Source of the DNA: Pseudonocardia broussonetiae
GTDB lineage: Bacteria; Actinomycetota; Actinomycetes; Mycobacteriales; Pseudonocardiaceae
Assembly (NCBI RefSeq): GCF_013155125.1
Contig: NZ_CP053564.1
Location: 2,363,501-2,427,500 of the forward strand
Direction of reading: 5' to 3'
DNA length: 64,000 nucleotides
The notes below the pieces were generated by a model. The model saw only the letters and a program-made list of their open reading frames with translations. It had not been told where the DNA came from and made no database searches. Position numbers and translations under genes: made by a program. This document shows, piece after piece, positions 16,655 through 25,226 of this stretch. Numbering within the stretch: the stretch's first letter is position 1; each line of letters starts with the position of its first letter.

Positions 16655-17319
16655 CCGACAAGATCGACTTCAAGCGGGAGCTGCCCTGCTACCGCGCGGG
16701 TCGCACGCCGCAGGTCGTCGACGTCCCGGACCTGCAGTACCTCATGGTCGACGGCCACGGCGACCCGAACACGCCCGCCTACGCCGACGCGGTGTCGACG
16801 CTCTACCCCGTCGCCTACGGCCTGAAGGCGCTGAGCCGCGCGCGGCTCGGCCGCGACGCCGTCGTGATGCCGCTGGAGGGCCTGTGGTGGGCGGACGACA
16901 TGAGCACGTTCACCACGGCCCGGGACAAGTCGCGGTGGGACTGGACCATGATGATCATGGCACCGCCGTGGACCACGGCGGCGATGGTCGCCGAGGTGGT
17001 CGAGCAGGTGGGTCGGAGGAAGCGGCCCCCGCGGCTCGACGACCTCCGCCTGGAGCCGCTGTCCGAGGGCCGCTGCGTCCAGGTGCTGCACGTCGGCACG
17101 TACGACGACGAGGCCGACCTCCTGCGCCACGTCCACGAGGAGTTCCTCCCCGCCCAGGGGCTCGCGATGACGGGCAAGCACCACGAGATCTACCTCGGCG
17201 ACCCGCGCCGGGCCGACCCCGCGAAGCTCCGCACCATCCTGCGCCAGCCGGTGCTCGACACGCGGGCGGCCGACCGCCATGATCGGCCGCTCGACGTCCA
17301 CGACGAGGAGCCACCGTGA
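16642..17319 (+). CDS. GyrI-like small-molecule-binding domain protein
   Basis: This 225-residue protein carries KIDFKRELPCYRAGRTPQVVDVP at the start and PLEGLWWADD, RWDWTMMIMAPPW in the middle, then RCVQVLHVGTYDDE and MTGKHHEIYLGDPRR: the GyrI-like/SBP_bac effector-binding fold. The protein is thought to bind or hydrolyse small, often aromatic or electrophilic compounds. GTG at 16642 is within the previous gene's last codons and is the only plausible start. The stop overlaps the following GTG (GTGA). Confidence 0.82.
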   Translation: MAAVADKIDFKRELPCYRAGRTPQVVDVPDLQYLMVDGHGDPNTPAYADAVSTLYPVAYGLKALSRARLGRDAVVMPLEGLWWADDMSTFTTARDKSRWDWTMMIMAPPWTTAAMVAEVVEQVGRRKRPPRLDDLRLEPLSEGRCVQVLHVGTYDDEADLLRHVHEEFLPAQGLAMTGKHHEIYLGDPRRADPAKLRTILRQPVLDTRAADRHDRPLDVHDEEPP

Positions 17320-18026
17320 GCCGGTACGAACGCGTCCAGGCGCACGACGGCGGGTCCTTCGACGCCTTCTGCGCCCTCCCGGACCGCGAGCGCGCGCCCG
17401 GTGTGCTGCTGTTCCAGGAGATCTTCGGCATCAACGACAACATCCGCGGGCTCGCCGAGCGGCTGGCCGCCGCCGGGTTCGTGGTGCTGGCGCCCGACGT
17501 GTTCTGGCGGATCGAGCCCCGGTTCGAGCGCAAGGACGAGTCGGGGCTGGACGAGTGCATGGCGATGGTGCAGCAGCTGGACTGGGGGCTGGCCGCGGCC
17601 GACCTGACGTCGACGTTCGCGCACCTGCTCGCCATGCCCGAGTGCGACGGGGCCGTCGGCGGCGTCGGGTTCTGCCTCGGCGGCACGCTGGCCTACGTCT
17701 TCGCGACGTCGTCGCGGGTCGAGGGTCGCGGGCCGGAGGCCGTCGTCTCCTACTACGGGTCCGGCATCCACGACATGCTCGACCGCGCCGGCTCGCTCGA
17801 GTGCCCGACGCTGTTCCACTACGGCGACCGCGACCCCTTCATCCCGGGCGAGCAGATCGCGGCGGTCGAGGCGGCGCTGGGCGGGCGCCCGGACGTCACC
17901 GTCCACCACTACGACGCCGGCCACGCCTTCTCCAACTGGGACGCGCCGTCGATGTACGCCGCCGACGCCGCCGAGCTGGCCTGGGGACGCACCCTCGACT
18001 TCTTCGGCACCCGGCTGCGCCGCTGA
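17316..18026 (+). CDS. Dienelactone hydrolase family protein
   Basis: This 236-residue protein has nucleophile Cys120 in VGFCLGGTLAYV, acid in YGDRDPFIP near residue 170, and His in YDAGHAFSNWD near residue 204: a Cys-Asp-His triad as in carboxymethylenebutenolidase. Residues QEIFGIN near 30 form the oxyanion region. The family hydrolyses dienelactones and other cyclic esters. It is coupled to the GyrI-like gene by a GTGA overlap. Co-occurrence with a muconolactone-isomerase-like gene hints at lactone metabolism but does not prove it. Confidence 0.85.
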   Translation: MSRYERVQAHDGGSFDAFCALPDRERAPGVLLFQEIFGINDNIRGLAERLAAAGFVVLAPDVFWRIEPRFERKDESGLDECMAMVQQLDWGLAAADLTSTFAHLLAMPECDGAVGGVGFCLGGTLAYVFATSSRVEGRGPEAVVSYYGSGIHDMLDRAGSLECPTLFHYGDRDPFIPGEQIAAVEAALGGRPDVTVHHYDAGHAFSNWDAPSMYAADAAELAWGRTLDFFGTRLRR

Positions 18027-18028
18027 CC

Positions 18029-18358
18029 TCAGCGGACGGGGGTACGGCGCGAGCGCGCCAGGCCCAGCGCGCCGACCGCCGCCGCGGCCAGCCCGACGAC
18101 CACGGCGACGTAGCCGCCGACGATCCCGTAGCCGGTGCCGGGACCGCCCCCGGCGGCGGCCACGACGAGCCCGCCGAGCACGACGGCGACCGCGCCCGCG
18201 ACGACGGCCGCGGCGGCTGCGCCGCGGCCGGAGCGGGTGAGGGACAGGACGCCGACGACGACGCCCGCCACCCCCAGCGCCCCGGCCACGAGGGACCACA
18301 GGCGCCCGGGGGTGAGCGACGACGTGCTGACGGCGGCGAGCAGGGGGTGGACGGACAC
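18029..18358 (-). CDS. DUF6223-like small membrane protein
   Basis: 109 residues with three hydrophobic helices (about 18-41, 46-69, 76-100), the motif LTPGRLWSLVAGALGVAGVV at the start and a basic tail LARSRRTPVR. The pattern resembles DUF6223 proteins of actinobacteria, which are uncharacterised. GAGGAG lies shortly upstream of the ATG. Convergent with the dienelactone hydrolase gene. Confidence 0.65.
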   Translation of the reverse strand: MSVHPLLAAVSTSSLTPGRLWSLVAGALGVAGVVVGVLSLTRSGRGAAAAAVVAGAVAVVLGGLVVAAAGGGPGTGYGIVGGYVAVVVGLAAAAVGALGLARSRRTPVR

Positions 18359-18557
18359 GGGGGCTCCTCCTGGGCGAACGGCGCGAACGGGACGCCGCCG
18401 ATCCTGTCTGCCGGCGCACCGCCCGTCGTCCTGCCGGGGGCGACGGTTCCGGCTGCCGCCGCCGCGGCAGGACCCCGGCGACTACCACGGCTGCGGTAGC
18501 CGGGAGATGCTCCGCGCGCAGGAGTCGCCCGGGGCGGCACCGGGCTAGCGTGCACGC

Positions 18558-19664
18558 ATGGTGCGGACCGGCGTCGGCGACGCGGCGGTCGCGGTCGGCC
18601 TCACGGCGGTCCTGGTGGTCACCGAGCTGACCACCGACCGCGCCGGCCCCGGCCCCCTCGGCTGGGTGCTGCTCGTGGCCGGGGGCCTGTCGCTGGCGGC
18701 GCGCCGCCGGGCCCCGGTCGCCGTGCTGGCCGTGACCGGGGCGTCCGCCCTGGCCTGCCTGGCCCTCGGGTCCGCCGTGCCCGCCGTCGCCTTCCTCGTC
18801 GCGGTGTACGCGGCGGTGCGGGCCGGGCACCGCGTCGCCGCGGCGGTGGGGTCGGTGCTGCTGCTGGCCGCGTTCCCGCTCGCCCTGCTCGCCCCGCCGC
18901 ACGGGCTCCCGGTGGGCGAGGCGCTCGTGCAGGCCCGCGACGTCCTCCCGCTGGCCTGGCTGGTCGCGGCCGCCGCGGCCGGGGAGGCGCTGCGCCAGGC
19001 CGAGCGCCGGGCGGACGAGGCCGAGCGCACCCGCGAGGAGACCGCGCGGCGCCGCGCCGACGAGGAGCGCCTGCACATCGCGCGGGAGCTGCACGACTCC
19101 CTCACCCACCAGATCTCGGTCATCACCGTGCAGGCCGAGGTCGCCGTCCACCTGGCCCGCAAGCGGGGCGAGGAGGTGCCCGACGCCCTGCTGGTGATCC
19201 GGGACGCCGGACGCGAGGCGAGCCGCGAGCTGCGCGCCACCCTGGAGGCCCTGCGCGACGACGAGCGCGACCCGGCACGGGGGCTCGACGGCGTCCCGGA
19301 CCTGGTGGAACGCGCGCGCACGGCGGGCCTGGACGCGACGCTGACCGTCGAGGGGTGCCGCCCCGACCTGCCGCCCGCCGTGGACCGGACGGCGTACCGG
19401 ATCGTCCAGGAGTCGCTCACGAACATCGCACGGCACGCCGCCGCCGCGAGCGCCTCGGTCCGTATCGACTACCGGCCCGACGCCCTGGTCATCCGCGTCG
19501 ACGACGACGGCACCGCCACGCCCGACCGCGAACCGGTGCCGGGCGTCGGGCTCCTCGGGATGCGCGAGCGCGTCACCGCCCTCGGGGGCCGGTTGCGGGC
19601 GGAGCCGCGCAGCGGGGGCGGCTTCACCGTGCACGCCGACCTCCCCGTGGCCGGGCCGTCGTGA
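18558..19664 (+). CDS. NarL-type sensor histidine kinase
   Basis: This 368-residue kinase has four to five membrane helices in residues 8-150, a short coiled coil rich in Arg/Glu (about 152-172) and the HisKA_3 dimerisation box RELHDSLTHQISVI with phospho-acceptor H179. Its HATPase domain has RIVQESLTNIARHA and GVGLLGMRERV. There is no extracellular sensor domain, so it probably senses the membrane itself. TAGCGT at 18546-18551 is six bases before the ATG, suggesting leaderless transcription. It is coupled by a four-base overlap to its response regulator. Confidence 0.93.
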   Translation: MVRTGVGDAAVAVGLTAVLVVTELTTDRAGPGPLGWVLLVAGGLSLAARRRAPVAVLAVTGASALACLALGSAVPAVAFLVAVYAAVRAGHRVAAAVGSVLLLAAFPLALLAPPHGLPVGEALVQARDVLPLAWLVAAAAAGEALRQAERRADEAERTREETARRRADEERLHIARELHDSLTHQISVITVQAEVAVHLARKRGEEVPDALLVIRDAGREASRELRATLEALRDDERDPARGLDGVPDLVERARTAGLDATLTVEGCRPDLPPAVDRTAYRIVQESLTNIARHAAAASASVRIDYRPDALVIRVDDDGTATPDREPVPGVGLLGMRERVTALGGRLRAEPRSGGGFTVHADLPVAGPS

Positions 19665-20317
19665 TCCGGGTCCTGCTGGTCGACGACCAGCCGCTCATCC
19701 GCAGCGGCTTCCGCGCGCTCCTCGACGCCGAGGACGACCTCGAGGTGGTGGCCGAGGCCGCCGACGGCGCCGCGGGGCTGGAGCTGGCCCGGCGGCACCT
19801 GCCCGACGTCGCGCTCGTCGACGTCCGGATGCCGGTGCTGGACGGCATCGAGCTCACCCGGCGCATCGCCGCGGACCCGGCGCTGGCCGCGGTGCACGTG
19901 GTCGTCCTGACCAACTACGGCCTGGACCCCTACGTCGTCGACGCCCTGCGCGCCGGCGCGGCCGGGTTCCTCGTCAAGGACGTCCAGCCCGAGGACTTCC
20001 TGCACGCCGTGCGCGTCGCCGCGCGCGGGGACGCGCTGCTGGCCCCGTCGATCACCCGCCGGCTGATCGACCGGTTCCTCGCCGACCCGCCCGGCCCCGC
20101 CACCGGGCTCGACGCGCTCACCCACCGCGAGCGCGAGGCCGTCGCCCTCGTCGCCCGCGGCCTGTCCAACGACGAGATCGCCCACCGCATGGTGATCAGC
20201 CCGCTGACCGCGAAGACCCACGTCAACCGGGCCATGACCAAGCTGCACGCCCGTGACCGCGCCCAGCTCGTCGTCCTGGCCTACGAGTCCGGGCTGGTGG
20301 TGCGGCGCGGGCGCTGA
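19661..20317 (+). CDS. NarL/LuxR-type response regulator
   Basis: This 218-residue regulator has a receiver domain with acidic pocket LVDDQPL, phospho-acceptor D54 in LVDVRMP, T/S in VVLTNYG and Lys in FLVKD. The LuxR-type helix-turn-helix near the C-terminus contains LTHREREAVALVARGLSNDE, with TAKTHVNRAMTKLHARDR as the recognition region. GTG at 19661 overlaps the kinase stop. Targets are unknown; no regulator-specific repeats were seen upstream. Confidence 0.93.
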   Translation: MIRVLLVDDQPLIRSGFRALLDAEDDLEVVAEAADGAAGLELARRHLPDVALVDVRMPVLDGIELTRRIAADPALAAVHVVVLTNYGLDPYVVDALRAGAAGFLVKDVQPEDFLHAVRVAARGDALLAPSITRRLIDRFLADPPGPATGLDALTHREREAVALVARGLSNDEIAHRMVISPLTAKTHVNRAMTKLHARDRAQLVVLAYESGLVVRRGR

Positions 20318-20321
20318 CCGG

Positions 20322-20693
20322 TCAGCGGAAGTCGTTCTCCGCCAGCACGACCACCCACGCCCGGCGCTCGCAGATCAGCCCGTCGCGCATCACGAAGACC
20401 TCGGCCATCGACATCTCCTGCACCGACCCGTCGTCGCGCCCGACGTTGCCGGTCAGCTCGGCCATCACCGTGTCGCCCTCCTCCACCATCCGGACGACCC
20501 GCAGGTCCGGCTTCCCGGTGAACCCGTCGCCGTCGATCGCGGCGTCGTAGGCCTCCTTGCCCTGCAGGTGGAAGGCGCCGTACACGGTCCAGCGGATGTC
20601 GTCGGTGAGGCAGCCGAGGATCTGCGCGTGGTCCATGCGGCGGAACCCCTCGAGGTAGCGCTCGACGGTGTCCTTGTTGCGGCTGTGCGTCAT
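20322..20693 (-). CDS. SnoaL-like/NTF2-fold protein
   Basis: This 123-residue protein begins THSRNKDTVERYLEGFRRMD and continues with LTDDIRWTVYGAFHLQGKEAY, the canonical NTF2/SnoaL opening (helix, then DDIxW). Members range from polyketide cyclases to steroid isomerases, but most are unassigned. The ATG at 20693 is abutted by the same 37-base motif as the dihydrofolate-reductase-like gene at 16200, so the two are probably co-regulated. Confidence 0.82.
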   Translation of the reverse strand: MTHSRNKDTVERYLEGFRRMDHAQILGCLTDDIRWTVYGAFHLQGKEAYDAAIDGDGFTGKPDLRVVRMVEEGDTVMAELTGNVGRDDGSVQEMSMAEVFVMRDGLICERRAWVVVLAENDFR

Positions 20694-20730
20694 GCCGGGA
20701 CCGACCGCCCGGGCGCCCGGAACTCATCGC
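20694..20730 (-). promoter_or_regulatory. Shared upstream motif, copy 2
   Basis: Minus-strand CGATGAGTTCCGG ... CGGTCGGTCCCGGC immediately before the ATG at 20693, differing from copy 1 (16201-16237) at three positions. Conservation of a non-coding block in exactly the same register to the start codon is strong evidence of a promoter or translation signal. Confidence 0.5.
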
Positions 20731-20773
20731 GCGGGGCCGGCGCCCCGCTCGGCGCCCCCTCGGCGGTCGGGTG

Positions 20774-21316
20774 TCACTGGGCGGTCCTCCACATCTGCGC
20801 CGCGGTCGCGTTGCAGGTCCACTGCTGGATGCGGGCGCCGTTGTGGACCGCGCCGGCGTTGACGTCGAGGCACTTGCCGCTGTTGAGGTTGACCAGGGGC
20901 AGGTGGACACCGTTGTGCGGGGAGCCCCAGTACCAGTACTGGTGGGTGTCGGCGGAGCAGCCGTACTGGTCGACCTGCGCCCCGTTGGCCGTGGAGTTGT
21001 CGCGCACCTGCAGGCACAGGTACGGGGCCTCCTTGTTGATGATCTGGAAGAACGGCCTGCCCTGGGGGGTGGTGCCGACCCGGCGCAGGGCGAACCGCTG
21101 GTTGGCCGAGCCGTAGCACTGCCAGAGCTGGGCGCGGGCGCCGTAGTCGGCGTCCTCGGTCCGGATGTCGACGCACTTGGTGCTGCCGAGTCCGACGAGC
21201 GTGTACCAGGTGATGTCCTGGGCTGCGGCGGTCGCGGGGACCGCGGTCGTGCCGATCAGGGCAGCCAGCGCGAGTCCGGCGGCGGCCAGGACGCGAGCGA
21301 TCGTGGTGAGGGGCAT
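20774..21316 (-). CDS. Secreted ricin-type beta-trefoil lectin
   Basis: 180 residues. A signal peptide (about 1-32, ending ATAAAQ) is followed by a beta-trefoil with three repeats: STKCVDIRTEDADYGARAQLWQC, APYLCLQVRDN...GAQVDQYGC and SGKCLDVNAG..GARIQQWTC (each split here). QxW-type motifs QLW, QQW and C-x-C spacing indicate carbohydrate binding. The protein should be exported and bind glycans; no fused hydrolase domain is present, unlike most RICIN proteins. ATG 21316 is chosen because the signal peptide begins there; the frame is open farther upstream. Confidence 0.85.
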   Translation of the reverse strand: MPLTTIARVLAAAGLALAALIGTTAVPATAAAQDITWYTLVGLGSTKCVDIRTEDADYGARAQLWQCYGSANQRFALRRVGTTPQGRPFFQIINKEAPYLCLQVRDNSTANGAQVDQYGCSADTHQYWYWGSPHNGVHLPLVNLNSGKCLDVNAGAVHNGARIQQWTCNATAAQMWRTAQ

Positions 21317-21391
21317 GGGGTCGTCCGTTCCGGTGGTGGGTTGTTGCGGCGAAGCATCGCCACCGGTCGTTCCTGGAACGTTCCTCACCGC

Positions 21392-22165
21392 TCATCCCCG
21401 GTGCTCCGGCGTGCTCCCGACCACCACCGTCGCCTCCCGCTCCCCGTCGACGACGACCCGCGCGGCCATCCCGTGGCGCTCCACCGCCGCCCGGGTGAGC
21501 GGGGCCTGGCGCGTGCTCGTCTCGATCAGCAGGTGCCCGCCGGGGGCGAGCCAGCGCGGGGCCGCGGCGGCCACCCGCTGCTGGACGCCGGTGCCGTCCG
21601 GCCCGCCGTCGAGCGCCGCCCGCGCCTCGAACAGGCGCGCCTCGGCCGGCATGAGGTCGATCTCGCGGGTCGGCACGTAGGGGGCGTTGGCGACGAGGAC
21701 GTCGACGCGCCCGTGCAGCCGGGCGGGCAGCGGGGCGTCGAGGTCGCCCACGTGGACGTGCCCGCCGGGGAGGTTGCGCCGGGCCAGCGCGACGGCGGCC
21801 GGGTCGACGTCGGCGGCGTGCACCTCGGCGTTCGGCACGGCCGCGAGCACGGCCGCGGCGACGGCGCCGGTGCCGCAGCAGAGGTCGACGACCACCGCGC
21901 CCGGGCCGCTCAGCGCGACGGCCCGCTCGGCCAGGAACTCCGTGCGCACCCGTGGCACGAACACCCCGGGCCCGACGGCGATCCGCAGCCCGCAGAACTC
22001 CGCGTACCCGACGACGTACTCCAGCGGCTCGCCCGCCACGCGGCGCGCGACCAGTGCGTCGAGCCCGGCCGGGGTGGCGGCCGCGCCCCGCAGCAGCCGC
22101 GCCTCGTCCTCGGCGAACACGCACCCCGCCGCCCGCAGCCGGTCCACCAGGGCGTCGGTCACCAC
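21392..22165 (-). CDS. HemK/PrmC-like protein-(glutamine-N5) methyltransferase paralog
   Basis: This 257-residue protein has SAM-binding motif VVDLCCGTGAVAAAV near residue 93 and VHAADVDPAAVALARRN. The catalytic loop reads VANAPYVPT where PrmC has NPPY. GVFVPRVRTEFL is the usual N-terminal domain junction. It belongs to the putative N5-glutamine methyltransferase group seen beside true PrmC in actinobacteria (TIGR03704-like). The Pro-to-Ala change in the NPPY loop leaves the target uncertain. It follows the patatin gene on the same strand by 22 bases. Confidence 0.83.
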   Translation of the reverse strand: MVTDALVDRLRAAGCVFAEDEARLLRGAAATPAGLDALVARRVAGEPLEYVVGYAEFCGLRIAVGPGVFVPRVRTEFLAERAVALSGPGAVVVDLCCGTGAVAAAVLAAVPNAEVHAADVDPAAVALARRNLPGGHVHVGDLDAPLPARLHGRVDVLVANAPYVPTREIDLMPAEARLFEARAALDGGPDGTGVQQRVAAAAPRWLAPGGHLLIETSTRQAPLTRAAVERHGMAARVVVDGEREATVVVGSTPEHRG

Positions 22166-22187
22166 AGGAGGATCACCACGGCGGGAG

Positions 22188-23129
22188 TCACGCCGCCGCC
22201 ACGCTCTCCACCGCCGCCTCCAGCGACGCGTACCCGATGCGGGTGGCGAGCTCGACGCGCCGGCGGTCGATCGTGAGGCCGTGGACGCCGACGTCGCTCA
22301 GCGGCAGCACCGCGCGCAGGTGCACGCCGCTGCGGGACGGGTGCCCGGCGTCGTCGAGCACGGCCAGCGCGGGCCCGTGCCGCACGCTCTCCTGGGTCAT
22401 CGCGCCGAGCCCGGGGGCGAACCGGTCGAGCGCGCGGGCCCAGCGCGCCGGCCCGGCGCCCGGGTCGCCCGCCCGGAGCTCGGGCAGGGTGCGGTTGAGC
22501 AGGGCGAGGACGTGCGTGGAGCCGTCGCGCAGGGCCCGGAGCACGGGCAGCGGCTCCGCCACCGACCCGTCGATCCAGCGGCGCCCGTGCAGCGCGACGG
22601 CGGGCCCGGCCAGCACCGGGATGGCCGCGGTGGCGCGCAGGGCGAGGCGCCACTCCTCGACGGTGGCGGGCTCCAGGACGTGCGGGGTCAGGTCGTCGGC
22701 CGCGGTGGCGATGACCCGCAGCGGCACGGGGGAGTCGCGCAGGTCCTCCCAGGACATCGGCTTGGCGATGGTGAGGATGTGGTCGAGCAGGTGGTCCAGC
22801 GACACCACCGGGCGGCGGGTGCCCAGCCGGCGCGGGTCGACGAACGCCCGGCACGCCATGTCCTCGAAGAAGATGTGCGCGGCGCCGCGGCCGTCGCCGA
22901 GCAGCAGCGCGCCGCCGATGTAGGCGCCCGCCGAGCTGCCGTAGACGACGTCGAAGCAGTGGCCGAGCCCGGCGTCGTCGAGGGCGTGCGCCATCCCGCC
23001 CGCGTAGGCGCCGCGCATCCCCCCGCCGCTGACGACGAGCGCGATGCGGTGGCCGTCGTCGCGCCGGCCGGAGTCGCGGCGGTGGACGAGCGCGCGGAGC
23101 ACCTCGTCGTCGCCGGGGAGGGGGAGCAC
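22188..23129 (-). CDS. Patatin-like phospholipase
   Basis: This 313-residue enzyme has the glycine-rich oxyanion motif VVSGGGMRGAYAGG near residue 33, nucleophile elbow YGSSAGAY near residue 65, and catalytic Asp in WIDGSVAEP near residue 188: a Ser-Asp dyad. Members hydrolyse acyl chains from lipids, generally at membranes. The start is taken as GTG at 23129; on the minus strand GATGAT lies six bases before it, a leaderless-type -10. It probably shares a transcript with the methyltransferase downstream. Confidence 0.88.
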   Translation of the reverse strand: MLPLPGDDEVLRALVHRRDSGRRDDGHRIALVVSGGGMRGAYAGGMAHALDDAGLGHCFDVVYGSSAGAYIGGALLLGDGRGAAHIFFEDMACRAFVDPRRLGTRRPVVSLDHLLDHILTIAKPMSWEDLRDSPVPLRVIATAADDLTPHVLEPATVEEWRLALRATAAIPVLAGPAVALHGRRWIDGSVAEPLPVLRALRDGSTHVLALLNRTLPELRAGDPGAGPARWARALDRFAPGLGAMTQESVRHGPALAVLDDAGHPSRSGVHLRAVLPLSDVGVHGLTIDRRRVELATRIGYASLEAAVESVAAA

Positions 23130-23157
23130 CTCCGCATCATCTCCGGACGGCCCCGGG

Positions 23158-24705
23158 TCAGACCAGCACCCCCGGGTTGAGGACCCCGCGCGGGTCGAGC
23201 ACGGCCTTCACCGCGCGCAGCGACGCGGCGAACAGGTCGGGCCGCTGCCGGTCGTAGCCGGGGCGGTGGTCGCGGCCGACGGCGTGGTGGTGGGTGATGG
23301 TCGCGCGGTGCCGCCCCAGCACCTCGGTCGCCGCCGCGCGGATCTCGTCCCACGCCCCGAGCTGCATCCCGGGGCGCCCGCCGGCGAGCACCGTGAAGTA
23401 GGGCGCGGGCCCGTCGGGGTAGAGGTGGGTGAGGCGGCAGTTGACGATCCCGTCGACGCCGCAGACCTCGCGCGCCGCGGCCCCGACCTCCGTGCGCACG
23501 GCCTCGACCAGCACGTCCGCGGTGTCCCAGGTGCACGCCGTCTCGAACGTCTCGACGATCGCGCCGCAGCGGGCGAGGCCGTCGCGCAGGTAGGGCATCC
23601 GCAGGAACGCCGAGCGCCACGAGGCGACCGCGCCGTCGCGGCCGTCCGTGCACTCCTCCGCCACCCCGCCGTGGGCCAGGGCGATCTCCAGCGGGCCGGC
23701 GACGTCGACGGGCCCGTGCGCCGACTCCGCCCCCAGCACGAGCACCGCGTGCCCGCCGGACGCGGCGCCGGAGAAGTGGGCCTCGCCGTGGTCGAGCAGC
23801 CGGCAGTTCGCCAGCGTGACGCCGGACTGCGCGATCTCCCGGACGGCCGCCAGCGCGTCGGGGAACCGGACGAACCGCACCGCCGCCGACGCCCGGTGCT
23901 CCGGGCGGCGCTGCACCCGCAGCCACGCCTCGGTGATCACCCCGAGCGCGCCCTCCGAGCCGAGGAACAGCCGGTCGGGCGAGGGCCCCGCCCCCGACGC
24001 GGGCAGCCGCCACGACTCCGACACCCCGACCGGGGTGACGACCCGCAGCGACTCCACGACGTCGTCGACGTGCGTGGGCCCCATCGCGTAGTGCCCGCCG
24101 GAGCGGGTGGCGAGCCAGCCGCCGACGGTGGAGAACTCGAAGCTCTGCGGGAAGTGGCGCAGGGTCAGCCCGTGCGGGCGGAGCTGGTCCTCCAGGCCCG
24201 GCCCGAGCGTGCCGCCCTGCACGCGGGCGGCGCGGCTGGTGGCGTCGACCTCCAGGACGCGGTCGAGCCGGGTGAGGTCGAGCGAGACCCACGGGCCCTC
24301 GCCGCGGTACTCGGTGCCGCCGACGACCGAGCTGCCGCCGCCGTAGGGCACGACGGCGACGCCCGCGTCCCCGGCCCAGTCCAGCACCGCGGCGACGTCG
24401 TCCTCGGTCCGCGGGAGCACCACGACGTCGGGGGCGCCGGACAGGTCGCCGTCCAGGGCGCGGACGACGTCGCGGAAGGCCTTGCCGTAGGTGTGCCCGG
24501 CCCGGACGGCGGGCTCCGCGGTGCACAGACCGGCGAGCGCGGCGGGCGGGGCGGCCCGCGGCGCGCGCAGCTCGGGCACCTCCGGGACCGGCACCGGGTC
24601 CGTCGCGCACCCCGGCAACCCGGCCGCCAGCGCCGAGCACGCCTCGTCGGCCATGGCCTCGCCGGTCCAGCCCCATCCCCACCACGACCGCGTCCGCTGC
24701 TCCAT
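23158..24705 (-). CDS. FAD-binding oxidase, alkyldihydroxyacetonephosphate synthase-like
   Basis: 515 residues. The FAD-binding PCMH domain spans about residues 85-270 (VVPYGGGSSVVGGTEY; LGSEGALGVITEAWL), and the C-terminal domain contains THHHAVGRDHRPGY near residue 480, the histidine-rich active-site motif of ADPS. Eukaryotic ADPS makes ether lipids; bacterial homologs may oxidise hydroxy acids. ATG 24705 (MEQRTRSWWGWGW) is preferred to 24717 because CATGCT, a -10-like box, lies seven bases before it and overlaps the alternative start. Confidence 0.85.
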   Translation of the reverse strand: MEQRTRSWWGWGWTGEAMADEACSALAAGLPGCATDPVPVPEVPELRAPRAAPPAALAGLCTAEPAVRAGHTYGKAFRDVVRALDGDLSGAPDVVVLPRTEDDVAAVLDWAGDAGVAVVPYGGGSSVVGGTEYRGEGPWVSLDLTRLDRVLEVDATSRAARVQGGTLGPGLEDQLRPHGLTLRHFPQSFEFSTVGGWLATRSGGHYAMGPTHVDDVVESLRVVTPVGVSESWRLPASGAGPSPDRLFLGSEGALGVITEAWLRVQRRPEHRASAAVRFVRFPDALAAVREIAQSGVTLANCRLLDHGEAHFSGAASGGHAVLVLGAESAHGPVDVAGPLEIALAHGGVAEECTDGRDGAVASWRSAFLRMPYLRDGLARCGAIVETFETACTWDTADVLVEAVRTEVGAAAREVCGVDGIVNCRLTHLYPDGPAPYFTVLAGGRPGMQLGAWDEIRAAATEVLGRHRATITHHHAVGRDHRPGYDRQRPDLFAASLRAVKAVLDPRGVLNPGVLV

Positions 24706-24815
24706 CCGGCCCAGCATGCCCGTTCGGGTGTCTCCGCCGCGCGCCGCCTCCGCGCAGCCCGTCGGCGCGGTGAGTATCGGCCCCTGACCACTGCCGACCG
24801 CGCCGCGGAGGACCG

Positions 24816-25226
24816 ATGGACCACATCACCGCGCGGCTCCGCTCCGCCCTGTGCCGCGCGGAGCACCTCGACGAGCGCGCGCTGGCCGAGCTCGGCCTGC
24901 CGGTGCGGCACTACGCGATGCTCGAGCTGCTCGCCGACGGGCCCGTCGCGCGCCAGCACGAGCTCGGCGCCGCCATCGGTCTGGACCGCACCACCACCGC
25001 GGCGCTGCTGCGCCGCCTCGACGACCGCGGCCTCGTCCGCCGCACCCCGATGCCCGGCAACGGCCGCGTGCTCGTCCTGGAGCTGACGCCCGCCGGGTCG
25101 GCCCTGCGCGCCGCCGCGGCCCAGCGCCTGCGCGACTGCGAGCAGCGGCTGCTCGCCCCGCTCACCCCCGAGGAGCGCACGCAGCTCCGCCGCACCCTCG
25201 ACCGCCTGCTGGAGGTGGCCTCGTGA
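24816..25226 (+). CDS. MarR-family transcriptional regulator
   Basis: 136 residues with the MarR winged helix: ARQHELGAAIGLDRTTTAALLRRL (about 44-67, split) and wing VRRTPMPGNGRVLVLELT, which lacks the usual D-x-R arginine-rich tip. GTGA overlap places it in one unit with the DUF4038 gene. It is divergent from the ADPS-like gene, so it may regulate both directions. Confidence 0.82.
   Translation: MDHITARLRSALCRAEHLDERALAELGLPVRHYAMLELLADGPVARQHELGAAIGLDRTTTAALLRRLDDRGLVRRTPMPGNGRVLVLELTPAGSALRAAAAQRLRDCEQRLLAPLTPEERTQLRRTLDRLLEVAS

Noticed and set aside
16349..18026. Catechol/beta-ketoadipate operon
   Set aside because: Only muconolactone-isomerase-like and dienelactone-hydrolase-like folds are present; no catechol dioxygenase or cycloisomerase is nearby.
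20771..24300. Long plus-strand frames opposite the lectin, methyltransferase, patatin and oxidase genes
   Set aside because: Antisense shadows; all four minus-strand genes have catalytic or structural motifs.
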